Shown: positions 4,704 through 10,250, counted from the first letter of the stretch. The stretch: 10,250 nt of DNA from Baffinella frigidus (GCA_026770585.1 MU647246.1:130225-140474), one strand, 5' to 3'. Notes: generated by a model from the letters alone, not told the origin. Numbers and translations: made by a program.

Positions 4704-4805
4704 GACCCTTCTAGTTGCTTGTCCCCAACTTTTCCGCCCCGTAGGACGTTCTTTTGCTGAAAAGGGTCGAAACATACACCCTAAGAAGTTACAGCCCATC
4801 CGGTC
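4704..4805 (-). promoter_or_regulatory. Orphan upstream block U3
   Basis: It is a third copy of the sequence preceding the zinc-ribbon genes. It keeps GACCCTTCTAGTTGCTTG, the CCCCAACTTTT motif, the GACCCTT/AAGGGTC pair (4704-4710, 4762-4768) and CAGCCCATCCGGTC (4792-4805). No zinc-ribbon reading frame lies on the minus-strand side (4500-4703). It is either the remains of a deleted third gene unit or a dispersed repeat that the genes acquired. Confidence 0.6.
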
Positions 4806-4992
4806 AAATTAGATTTTGACAGGATGGAAAAAAGCTTTGACCGGATTGTGTCATTTTTCAACCAAGCGACTGCCACACGTTACATCCCAGCATCTTCGCA
4901 GGAAATGCGACCCCACCCTGGAGGGGAGTTGCGGCCAATCTATCGCAAAAGTTGACAGGATCTGTACCACTGAGTCCCATTCCTCACAAAAC

Positions 4993-5023
4993 AATTCCCG
5001 AATGTACAAGATAGTCGGGAATT
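4993..5023. repeat. Hairpin AATTCCCGA/TCGGGAATT
   Basis: Nine-base perfect arms enclose a 13-base loop. Of the surrounding 4850-5190, the only other structure is a 10-bp tandem TCGGCTTTAG (5136-5155). Open frames here are unremarkable and not supported. Confidence 0.6.
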
Positions 5024-5135
5024 AATTCCTGGTAAAAATTTACAACAGACATGTGACCGAGGGCTTTTGTAAAGCTAATTGGCTTCAAAATATTTGGTAT
5101 GATTTCTCAGTCGGAAAATCTTAATTCCGGGAATG

Positions 5136-5155
5136 TCGGCTTTAGTCGGCTTTAG
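5136..5155. repeat. 10-bp tandem duplication TCGGCTTTAG
   Basis: Two exact adjacent copies, in an AT-richer gene-free stretch. Confidence 0.75.
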
Positions 5156-5397
5156 AATAACCAGGTTATGGACTCCGGGCAAAAAGAGGGGTATGAGTGG
5201 CTGAAGCTCCTATGCTCCAACCATGGGATACCATGAGCCTCATAACTGCTGGCTTGGGTTTGGTGTCTGTGTGTGCGAGCCCGTACCTTTTTGGTCTAAC
5301 TCAAGCACCCCAAGAGAACCACCCTCTATCCCCTCTTCACCAGCCTCTGCACTGGAGAGCTCAATGCGATCCGAAAGCAAAAATGTTTTTCTGCAGA

Positions 5398-5475
5398 TCT
5401 TTTCTACGGAAAGGCGTGTCGTTGGGCTATGTTGGGAGCATTTAAAACCTAAGGGACCTAAAGGACGGTTTAAGG
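5398..5475 (+). repeat. Dispersed repeat G, diverged copy
   Basis: TTCTACGGAAAGG, then GCTATGTTGGGAGC and CCTAAGGGACCTAAAGGA, parallels the order seen at 5973-6047. Preceding sequence (5190-5390) contains small open frames on the plus strand with no recognisable domain. Confidence 0.55.
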
Positions 5476-5505
5476 ACCTAGTGGCTTCGATAGGGAAACA
5501 TGTTT

Positions 5506-5893
5506 TTAAAAAATGAATTTGATGATCAAGCGTGCACAGGAGGGTTTTTTCACAAAAAAGAGAAACCGCTTTTTCCCCCGTGCCACCTTCTTTTTGTCAA
5601 ATTCATTCCTTTTTCGCCCTTCGAGATTCTTCGAGTCCATAACCTGTGACAAGTTTTTAATTTTGTTCATACCCGTGCCACTTAATTCCGTCAATCCCGT
5701 CAATCCCGGTATTCCCGGAATTGGGATCACAGGAAGCCCAAAATCGCCGTTATTGCCGTAATCCCGTTTATTCCGGGATAGATTCCTGTGAGGAACGGGC
5801 CTAAAATACGTATTAGACCTGTTTGTACCAGATCCATTCATCACGGTGCCACCGCCGGAAGGTGGCATCTCAAAGGGTGTTGACTTAAGAATG
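5506..5893. other. AT-rich stretch with no supported gene
   Basis: A minus-strand frame of about 130 codons spans this region but opens at GTG rather than ATG. Its Gly/Pro/Ile-rich middle comes from simple repeats such as GTCAATCCC (twice near 5690-5708) and CCCGG(T)ATTCCCGGAATT. Homopolymer-rich T and A runs dominate 5540-5620. A hairpin GTGCCACC-GCCGGAA-GGTGGCAT lies at 5846-5868. Confidence 0.4.
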
Positions 5894-5935
5894 CTCACAA
5901 TACCCTAATGTTCCCTCCAGGAGGGTGTGACATTT

Positions 5936-6263
5936 TTTGACCAGTCTCGCAAGAGTGTCTGCGGAGGATGGCCGTTCTACAGAACCAGTTCCGGTGTCCG
6001 CCTATGTTGGGAGCTTGAAGAACCTAAAGGACCTAAAGGACCTAAAGAACAGGTTGCGGTGTCCGCGTATGTTGGGAGTGAGTGTTGATTAGTGTAATAC
6101 AAAAAACAAAAGCACCAAAGCAATGTACGACGTTTATTAAAGCTTCCATAGCTCCAATAGGGGTCTACGATGGGGGAAGAACTTCAGATCCTTGTAGTAC
6201 CCCCAAAAACGTTAAGGGGTCTTAGAATTTGTTCATGCTGGTCTTGTAATCAATAAATTTTCT
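5936..6263 (+). repeat. Dispersed repeat G, longest copy
   Basis: It opens with TTTTGACCAGTCTCGCAAG, a half-arm of the 4531 hairpin. TTCTACAGAACCAGTTCCGG and TATGTTGGGAGC follow, then three CCTAAAGGA units (6023-6047) and a second partial start (CAGGTTGCGGTGTCCGCGTA, 6049-6068). The end, TGGTCTTGTAATCAATAAAT, matches 3510-3530. AATAAA here could serve as a polyadenylation-type signal on the plus strand, but no coding sequence is evident. Confidence 0.7.
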
Positions 6264-6289
6264 CAGGAAGGGTTCGCTCTCGACACGGC

Positions 6290-6364
6290 ACAGTAAGCCC
6301 ATGCCTAGGGCCCTGCGGTGGTCCTAGAGGGGGGGCGCTTTCTTACGAGTGAGGTACCCCCTAT
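6290..6364 (-). mobile_element. Family A MITE, copy A5, 5'-truncated
   Basis: Only the core (CCCATGCCTAGGGCCCTGCG) and the right arm (GCGCTTTCTTACGAGTGAGG, then TACCCC) remain. The left arm is absent and the terminal CTGTA is altered, so the copy can no longer fold. Confidence 0.75.
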
Positions 6365-6376
6365 CCCTTAAGTGAC

Positions 6377-6400
6377 CAGGCCTCCAAATTTGGGGGCCTG
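6377..6400. repeat. Loopless palindrome CAGGCC…GGCCTG
   Basis: Twelve-base arms meet at AAATTT with one mismatch. It lies between truncated A5 and family D. Nothing else is recognisable in 6365-6480 apart from a duplicated GGTCCTAGG. Confidence 0.6.
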
Positions 6401-6480
6401 AGGTCCTAGGCTGGTCCTAGGGCCATAATTAAAGATGGTACCTAGCGCGGCACATCCACCAACGGGACCAAGTTAGTGTC

Positions 6481-6653
6481 CGAGGCCATGCAATTTAAAC
6501 TGCCTTTTGTGCTATCTTAAGGGTGGATTTTGTCAGATGTTGCTATTTTAGCGTCGACATAGCTGTAAAATAGCACAAAACCCTCCCTAGCTTTGCCATG
6601 GGACAAAGTCCACCCCCAGATAGCAAAATCACGGTTTAAATTGCATGGCCTCG
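6481..6653. mobile_element. Family D MITE (173 bp) with nested hairpin
   Basis: Terminal CGAGGCCATGCAATTTAAAC and its complement GTTTAAATTGCATGGCCTCG are perfect 20-bp inverted repeats. Complementarity continues with gaps through TTTTG(TG)CTATCT and GGTGGA(T/C)TTTGTC. The centre carries a separate hairpin TGCTATTTTA … TAAAATAGCA (6541-6575). No coding capacity; only one copy is in the window, but the structure is typical of a MITE. Confidence 0.85.
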
Positions 6654-6751
6654 CCTATGAAGGTATTATCGTGTCACTGTTGCATACTTGAATAAGGCTC
6701 AATTGCAAGGGGTGATCATGTGAACTCGCCGGGGAACGATGGGGGAAGTTC

Positions 6752-6912
6752 ATAGGCTAACGGACTTAAAATGGGGTAGTTAGGCCTACGGAATTGCCTA
6801 CCGTAGGCCGTAGGGCTCCTATGACCAAAAAGCCCTAGGATTTTGGCCTACAGTAGGAGGTCCTAGGCAACGCCGTAGGCCTAACTACCCCATTTTTAGT
6901 CCATTACCCTAT
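6752..6912. mobile_element. Family C MITE, copy C2
   Basis: It shares ends ATAGGCTAACGG … CC(A/G)TTACCCTAT and GGGGTAGTTAGGCCTACGG with C1. The left arm lacks a ~12-bp TAGGACCTCCTA segment kept in the right arm, so the central fold is imperfect, unlike C1. Its right terminus provides the stop codon of the minus-strand frame at 6904-7122. Confidence 0.88.
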
Positions 6913-7122
6913 TAAAGTGTTCTTTCTCGACGCGGCAACCGATGGGGATGCCTGGGCCGGGGTGGCTGCCGCCTCAGGGGCAAGGCGGGCAGAAGGGGCA
7001 GGGAGGGCCACTGAGGGCGTGAGGTCCAGGCCCAGGAGGGCAGGGTGCTCAGAGAGGGTACACAGCCCCATGAAGCGGTTCGAGTTCGGCAAAGTAGCGA
7101 GCCCAGCTTCATAAGAAATCAA
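6904..7122 (-). pseudogene. Possible exon or gene fragment between two MITEs
   Basis: Between C2 and A6 lies GC-rich sequence with a minus-strand frame rich in Ala, Pro, Leu and Ser (FMGLCTLSEHPALLGLDLTP at about 7040-7095, then alternating Ala/Pro). Codon third positions are strongly G/C, as in the zinc-ribbon genes. There is no convincing ATG: the frame enters from the arm of A6 and its TAA (6906-6904) lies in the terminus of C2. This fits a fragment of a real exon trimmed by transposon insertions. The alternative is a chance GC-rich frame; the opposite strand is also open, which weakens the case. No domain recognised. Confidence 0.3.
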
Positions 7123-7213
7123 CCTCCCCTAGGACCCAACGGCAGGCCTATGCCTAGGGCCCTATGGTGCTCCTAGGGGGGGGGGCGTTTCTTATGAGCG
7201 AAGTACCCCTGTA
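7093..7213 (-). mobile_element. Family A MITE, copy A6, degraded left arm
   Basis: The right arm CGTTTCTTATGAGCGAAGTACCCCTGTA-type end is intact, in pieces up to 7213. The left arm is reduced to AGTAGCGAGCCCAGCTTCAT and AAGAAA. The core is in minus orientation. Confidence 0.75.
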
Positions 7214-7285
7214 CATTGTAGCAGAGGCTGTGTATCTTATTGCCGCAATGAACCCCCTTCGAGGAGGCTGCGCAGAAGCCAGACC

Positions 7286-7406
7286 TCCAGGGGTACGTCG
7301 CTCATAAGACCCCCCCCCCCCCTAGGACCATACAGTAGGACTATGCCTAGGGTTCTACGGTGGTCCTAGGGGGGTGGGCGTTTCTTATGAGCGAGGGACT
7401 CCTGTA
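7286..7406 (-). mobile_element. Family A MITE, copy A7
   Basis: Ends TCCAGGGGTACGTCGCTCAT and ATGAGCGAGGGACTCCTGTA enclose a C13-type tract, the core in minus orientation (CAGTAGGACTATGCCTAGGG) and a G tract. Both termini have point changes against the consensus. Confidence 0.88.
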
Positions 7407-7455
7407 CGTAGCATACACCGCAGTATTCCACAATCGTAGGACCGTTCTGTTCCGC

Positions 7456-7579
7456 TACAGGGGTACCTCGCTCATAAGAAACTGCCCCCCCCCCCCAAGG
7501 ACCACCTTAGGGCCCTAGGCATAGGCCTCCTGTAGGGTCCTAGGGGGAGGCGCTTCCTTATGAGCGAGGCACTCCTGTA
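7456..7579 (+). mobile_element. Family A MITE, copy A8
   Basis: Ends TACAGGGGTACCTCGCTCAT and ATGAGCGAGGCACTCCTGTA enclose the core in plus orientation. It lies only 49 bp from A7 in the opposite orientation, which adds potential for a larger fold between the two. Confidence 0.9.
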
Positions 7580-7655
7580 GGCTGCTCGTCCTTGCGTTTC
7601 ACTTTCCGCTGAAGCTGTTCGTGGTGCTAGTCCTTGGGTTGCAGGTCTCGAATTG

Positions 7656-7819
7656 CCACACAGCGGGTTGCGAAGGGAAAATATGGCAAATCTGCCCGAC
7701 TTTCCGCTACCTTATCCGTAGGAACCCGATCACGCCCCTACGGTATTGCCTATCGTAGGGCCTATGGATGATCCAATTCCGGGTTATTAAAAAAAATCCC
7801 TTTGTAGTCCGCTGTGTGG
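7656..7819 (-). mobile_element. Family E MITE, copy 2 (164 bp)
   Basis: It starts CCACACAGCGGG and ends CCGCTGTGTGG. Its reverse complement aligns along its length with 310-473, including AACCCGGAATTGGATCATCC and GCGGAAAGTCGG. The core CCTACGGTATTGCCTATCGT resembles the family C core at 6785-6809. Confidence 0.88.
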
Positions 7820-7911
7820 CTGCTTTGTAGTCCTTGGATTTCATTATCCCACGACCCCCCGCGTGGTTCTACTCATTGCGATTCACTTTCCACTGAAGCG
7901 TCTCGTGCCGC

Positions 7912-7970
7912 ACCCTAAACCCTAAACCCTACGCCCTAAACCCTACACCCTGCTCCCTACACCCTGAACT
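7912..7970. repeat. Interstitial telomere-like CCCTAAA repeats
   Basis: CCCTAAA occurs in short tandem, then decays (CCCTACG, CCCTAAA, CCCTACA, CCCTGCT, CCCTACA). The reverse heptamer TTTAGGG occurs near 8428-8460, 9486 and 9890-9903. TTTAGGG telomeres are known in plants, green algae and several other algal groups; here the units are internal and degenerate. Confidence 0.8.
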
Positions 7971-8053
7971 CTAGTCCTATTAATAAAGGTCTCTATCTCT
8001 TCCGTGGGCTTGATCACCAGTCCTTCCGACTTGATCTCTAGTCCGTGGGTCCT

Positions 8054-8094
8054 CTCTCTGTAAAGCGACTTGATCTCTCTGTAAAGCGACTTGA
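8054..8094. repeat. 21-bp tandem duplication
   Basis: CTCTCTGTAAAGCGACTTGA(T) occurs twice. On the minus strand it gives the repeated peptide QVALQR, which reflects the duplication and not a gene. Confidence 0.85.
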
Positions 8095-8104
8095 AGGCAC
8101 GCTA

Positions 8105-8251
8105 GTCCTTGGGTTTGGCGTCGTAGCAGAGTTGCAGGTCCTCCGTCGTGTTCCAGTGCTCCTTCCACACCTCCGAGAGCGTCGCCTGCCCCGCGGAAAC
8201 TCTCCAATCAGAACCTCCAATCTCTCCAGTCGAAATCCTCAATCTCTCCAA
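8105..8251 (-). pseudogene. Repeat with a 49-codon open frame, possible coding remnant
   Basis: On the minus strand a frame reads through TLSEVWKEHWNTTEDLQLCY to TAG at 8104-8102, with no ATG. Part of it (8150-8184) recurs at about 8478-8512, where the equivalent frame is broken by a stop in place of Trp. That suggests a duplicated sequence decaying from a coding ancestor, but 49 open codons could also arise by chance. No family recognised. Confidence 0.25.
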
Positions 8252-8300
8252 TCAGAACCTCCCAACCAGGACCGGAAAATCTCCAATCAGCGCCGCCTAC
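8184..8300. repeat. CTCCAATCAGAACCTCC repeat cluster
   Basis: Variants of CTCTCCAATCAGAACCTCC occur four to five times, opening with GCCCCGCGGAAACTCTCCAA. The cluster opening and first unit recur at 8806-8842 (GCCGCGCGGAAACTTTCCAA) followed by another CTCCAATC copy. CTCCAATCAG is also found at the right edge (about 10236). Confidence 0.75.
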
Positions 8301-8420
8301 ACCATGGACAATCTCTTTCAGAACTCATCTGATGAGACCCGAAAGAAATCTCCCATCGGTCCTTTCAGTCCTGAAAGGTCGTGGGACCCCGCTGTGCCTG
8401 CTGCGACCCGTGTACGTTTA

Positions 8421-8460
8421 GTGTTTGGGATTTAGGGTTTGGAGTTTAGGGTTTAGGGGA
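8421..8460. repeat. TTTAGGG/TTTGGGA heptamer remnants
   Basis: GTTTGGGATTTAGGGTTTGG, then AGTTTAGGGTTTAGGGG, is a degenerate telomere-type heptamer array in reverse orientation to 7912-7970. The 510 bp between hold only repeats, so the pair brackets them as opposed telomere-like tracts. Confidence 0.7.
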
Positions 8461-8587
8461 CATGGTTGGAGGGTGAGAGTTGCAGTGCTCCTTCTACACC
8501 GCGGAGAGCGTCAGAAGAACAGGAAACCCTTTTTCGCGTTCCGGGCTTGGTGCTTGGTGATCAGGGTTGAGGGTCGAAGGTATAGAG

Positions 8588-8782
8588 ATCCACTCGAGAA
8601 TGCTAGAGGGGCCGATTTACATGTGGGGTTGTAAATATTTGTACCAGGATAAGGTAAAGTAACCTCCTGACTGTGCAATTTGAGCAGATTCACGTGACCA
8701 TTCAACGAAAGTTACTGCACAAATGCCCTCTTTTAAAAGCACATCGGTTTTAAATAGGCCCCTCTAGCATCCTCGTGTGGAT
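8588..8782. mobile_element. Family K inverted-repeat element (195 bp)
   Basis: ATCCACTCGAGAATGCTAGA continuing to GGGGCC (8588-8613) is mirrored by GGCCCCTCTAGCATCCTCGT and GTGGAT (8757-8782), about 25-bp arms with a few mismatches. The interior is AT-richer and non-coding. It resembles a MITE by structure; no second copy is in the window. Confidence 0.75.
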
Positions 8783-8805
8783 TAGGGTTTTAAGGTTTCT
8801 GCGCG

Positions 8806-8870
8806 TCGCGTGCCGCGCGGAAACTTTCCAATCAGAACCTCCGACCAGATCTGGCAAATCTCCAATCCAC
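8806..8870. repeat. CTCCAATCAG cluster, second copy
   Basis: GTCGCGTGCCGCGCGGAAAC followed by TTTCCAATCAGAACCTCC repeats 8184-8220. The remaining 8870-9000 has an AAAAAAGGGCTCCAATTCCGG motif and no gene. Confidence 0.7.
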
Positions 8871-8896
8871 TCAAACGGCTACGGGTCACAACCGTG

Positions 8897-9135
8897 CCCG
8901 GATGTCCGGGCGTAACGTGCCCAATTTCATCACACCTTGAAAAAAGGGCTCCAATTCCGGTTCAAAAGTGTTCCCTGGGTCTTTTGAGCGGCAACGCAGT
9001 TCCGGGTTTGGGGCTCCGGGTTTCGGGTTTCGGGTTTCTGGTGTCGGGGTCCTAGGGAGGCCCCACCTCGTTCCGGATGGGGGGTTGCCAGTCCACTAAG
9101 CAGCGGCCGAGCTCCTTTCCCCCCGGACATCCGGG
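8897..9135. repeat. Separated inverted repeat CCCGGATGTCCGGG/CCCGGACATCCGGG
   Basis: Exact 14-bp arms lie at 8897-8910 and 9122-9135. Each arm is itself nearly palindromic, so either may act alone. Between them are TTCGGGT-type short repeats (about 9001-9040) and no supported gene. Confidence 0.5.
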
Positions 9136-9248
9136 GGAAACGCGGTTAGAATTCCAGGGCAATGGATAAGATTTTAGTACAAATCGTTTACAGGGACTGT
9201 ACCCGCGAGGCCCCCGGTGGCTGCTAAGTGGCACAGCGGGGAAAGGAG

Positions 9249-9299
9249 GACCTCGTTGCGGACGATGGCGCCCTTACCAACATCTCGATGTCGGCCACC
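9249..9299 (-). repeat. Block J, copy 1 (frameshifted)
   Basis: GACCTCGTTGCGGACGATGG through CTCGATGTCGGCC matches the other J copies, but loss and change of bases at about 9275-9279 breaks the minus-strand frame that is open in copies 2-4. Confidence 0.75.
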
Positions 9300-9342
9300 C
9301 TAGGGCCACTCGGCCACCCTAGGGCCACCCTACCCTGGTGCG

Positions 9343-9358
9343 TGTCCCTCGCAATTAT
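9343..9358. repeat. Solo family B terminus
   Basis: GTGCGTGTCCCTCGCAATTA is a degraded copy of the family B end GGTGCGTGTCCCTATTCGCG seen complete at 9862-9887 and nearly so at 9685-9711. In this region the terminus is part of a larger repeat unit with block J. Confidence 0.6.
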
Positions 9359-9362
9359 GCTT

Positions 9363-9484
9363 TACAGGGGTGCCTCGCTCACAAGAAACCGCCCCCCTCT
9401 AGGACCCTACAGTAGGCCTATGCCGAGGGCCCTACGGTGGTCCTCAGGGGGGGGGGAGTTTCTTATGGGCGAGGTGCCCCTGTA
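9363..9484 (-). mobile_element. Family A MITE, copy A9, with paralogous empty site
   Basis: Ends TACAGGGGTGCCTCGCTCAC and ATGGGCGAGGTGCCCCTGTA enclose the core in minus orientation. Flanks read GCTTTA before and TAGGGTTTAGGGGTGACCTC after. The equivalent repeat unit at 9888-9910 reads GCTTTAGGGTTTAGGGTTGA without an insertion. The comparison shows the element is CAGGGG…CCCCTG and that insertion duplicated a TA. TA duplication is characteristic of Tc1/mariner-type transposition, so a mariner-like transposase elsewhere is the likely driver (inference). Confidence 0.92.
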
Positions 9485-9496
9485 GGGTTTAGGGGT

Positions 9497-9553
9497 GACC
9501 TCGTTGAGGACGATGGCGCCCTTGCACGACATGTCGATGTCGGCGGCCGCGAC
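9497..9553 (-). repeat. Block J, copy 2 (57 bp)
   Basis: The minus strand reads VAAADIDMSCKGAIVLNEV without a stop. Compared with copy 4, three codons hold changes that are silent or conservative at the third position (Ala, Ile unchanged, Asp for Glu) plus one replacement. Confidence 0.8.
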
Positions 9554-9684
9554 ACTTGAGTGCTTTACAATTCCCGGAGTGGGGTTTCGGGTTTAGGCTG
9601 TCGGGTTTCGGGGGCGGTGACCTCCTCTGCACATCAGGGCAATGTCGGACACCCTTAGGTCCACCCTAGGGCCACCCTAGGGTG

Positions 9685-9711
9685 GTGCGTGTCTCTATTC
9701 GCGATTAGGCG
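9685..9711. repeat. Solo family B terminus
   Basis: GTGCGTGTCTCTATTCGCGA followed by TTAGG lies after a CCACCCTAGGG tandem (about 9660-9682). It matches 9862-9887 and the reverse complement of family B ends at 1.5 and 2.35 kb. Confidence 0.65.
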
Positions 9712-9731
9712 TGCGGGTGTGTGGGGGGGGT

Positions 9732-9788
9732 GACCTCGTTGCAGACGATGGCGCCCTTGCACGACATCTCAATGTCGGCCGCCGCGAC
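9732..9788 (-). repeat. Block J, copy 3 (57 bp)
   Basis: The minus strand reads VAAADIEMSCKGAIVCNEV. It differs from copy 4 by one silent change (Ile) and one Cys/Arg replacement. Confidence 0.8.
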
Positions 9789-9861
9789 GTTAGAACCTCC
9801 CAAACCCCAAACCCCCTACCGACCCTACCCTATCCATTCTATAAAAAGGCACATCCTAGGG

Positions 9862-9922
9862 TGTTGCGTGTCCCTATTCGCGATTAGGCTTTAGGGTTTA
9901 GGGTTGACCTCGTTGCGGGGAC
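9862..9922. repeat. Family B terminus, TTTAGGG pair and truncated J (empty site)
   Basis: TTGCGTGTCCCTATTCGCGA and TTAGG are followed by GCTTTAGGGTTTAGGGTTGA and CCTCGTTGCGG, then unrelated sequence. This is the uninterrupted counterpart of the A9 insertion site. Block J is cut off after about 18 bases. Confidence 0.75.
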
Positions 9923-10007
9923 ACCCTTCACATCGCAGGTCCAGGGCAGGGAGAGGCGAACCCCCCAAACCCTGCTCCCGAGAGTGGTTCTCTTTCAGAG
10001 GGGTTGG

Positions 10008-10064
10008 GACCTCGTTGCGGACGATGGCGCCCTTGCACGACATCTCGATGTCGGCCGCCGCGAC
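10008..10064 (-). repeat. Block J, copy 4 (57 bp)
   Basis: The minus strand reads VAAADIEMSCKGAIVRNEV. The repeat is plain; whether it is a duplicated exon piece is undecided, because the plus strand of the same block is open too (DLVADDGALARHLDVGRRD). Confidence 0.8.
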
Positions 10065-10107
10065 AGTGACGTTGCTCTCGCTCGACAGCTTGCCTGCCCG
10101 GAAACGG

Positions 10108-10198
10108 ACTTACTTAATAATGATTATTAATAATAATTTATCAATAAATATTGTTGTTAATAGTTTATTAATTGACAGTATTGTTAATAGTTTACTGA
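10108..10198. repeat. AT-rich island with direct repeat
   Basis: About 90 bp of almost pure A/T lie in a GC-rich setting. TTGTTAATAGTTTA occurs twice exactly (10154-10167, 10181-10194), and TAATAATGATTATTA is near-palindromic. The island is bounded by complementary TGCCCGG (about 10094) and CCGGGC (10201). It could be an inserted element, a matrix-attachment-like tract or an unwinding site. No gene. Confidence 0.7.
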
Positions 10199-10206
10199 TG
10201 CCGGGC

Positions 10207-10226
10207 GCCCTTTGTTGGTGAAGGGC
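10207..10226. repeat. Hairpin GCCCTT/AAGGGC
   Basis: Six-base arms enclose an 8-base loop immediately after the AT-rich island. Confidence 0.45.
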
Positions 10227-10250
10227 CGGGTTTGGCTCCAATCAGGGGAA

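Noticed and set aside
5506-5898. 130-codon minus-strand frame
   Set aside because: It opens with GTG, its composition follows simple repeats and A/T runs, and no domain or paralogue is visible.
1322-7579. CRISPR-like array reading of the spaced family A palindromes
   Set aside because: The repeats are about 120 bp, irregularly spaced, in both orientations and flanked by TA duplications; they are MITEs in a eukaryotic setting.
7912-7970. True chromosome end
   Set aside because: The heptamers are few, degenerate, internal and present in both orientations in the window.
8511-8705. 64-codon minus-strand frame across the left arm of element K
   Set aside because: It crosses an inverted-repeat boundary and telomere-like sequence and has no recognisable motif.

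Overview
The window looks like non-coding, repeat-saturated nuclear DNA from a eukaryote, most likely a unicellular alga with a complex (secondary) plastid. Evidence: no prokaryotic gene packing; interstitial CCCTAAA/TTTAGGG heptamers; many short inverted-repeat elements; and two small GC-rich genes encoding secreted proteins with a signal peptide followed by an LRGG motif. From memory and unverified, translations of the commonest repeat (…PYSRAMPRVLWWSW…, …FLMSEVPL) resemble hypothetical proteins from cryptophyte and similar algal genomes. The 36-base G run at the left edge suggests a contig end or sequencing artefact.

Layout. 1-480: poly-G, a 20-bp tandem repeat, a large palindrome (224-315) and a 164-bp terminal-inverted-repeat element (family E). 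480-1220: arrays of telomere-variant heptamers and octamers alternating with a repeated block (I) that carries a short conserved reading frame. 1320-3150: dense MITEs of families A, B, C, M and F. 3240-3540: dispersed repeat G. 3565-4850: the only convincing genes, two minus-strand tandem paralogues for small secreted zinc-ribbon proteins, each preceded by a shared upstream block (U1, U2). A third block (U3, 4704-4805) has no gene. A perfect 20-bp hairpin lies at 4531-4574. 4850-6290: AT-richer sequence with dispersed repeat G and small hairpins. 6290-7820: more MITEs (A, C, D, E), with a possible exon fragment at 6904-7122. 7900-8880: telomere-like heptamers, 21-bp and CTCCAATCAG repeats, and a 195-bp element (K). 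9240-10070: 57-bp block J repeated four times among telomere-like and family-B terminal sequences, interrupted by one family-A MITE whose uninterrupted counterpart is also in the window. 10108-10198: an AT-rich island.

No tRNA, rRNA, CRISPR array, transposase or complete autonomous mobile element was recognised. The MITEs must depend on a transposase encoded elsewhere. The tandem gene pair appears to have grown by duplication of a gene-plus-upstream unit. Most other open frames are by-products of palindromic, GC-rich repeats.
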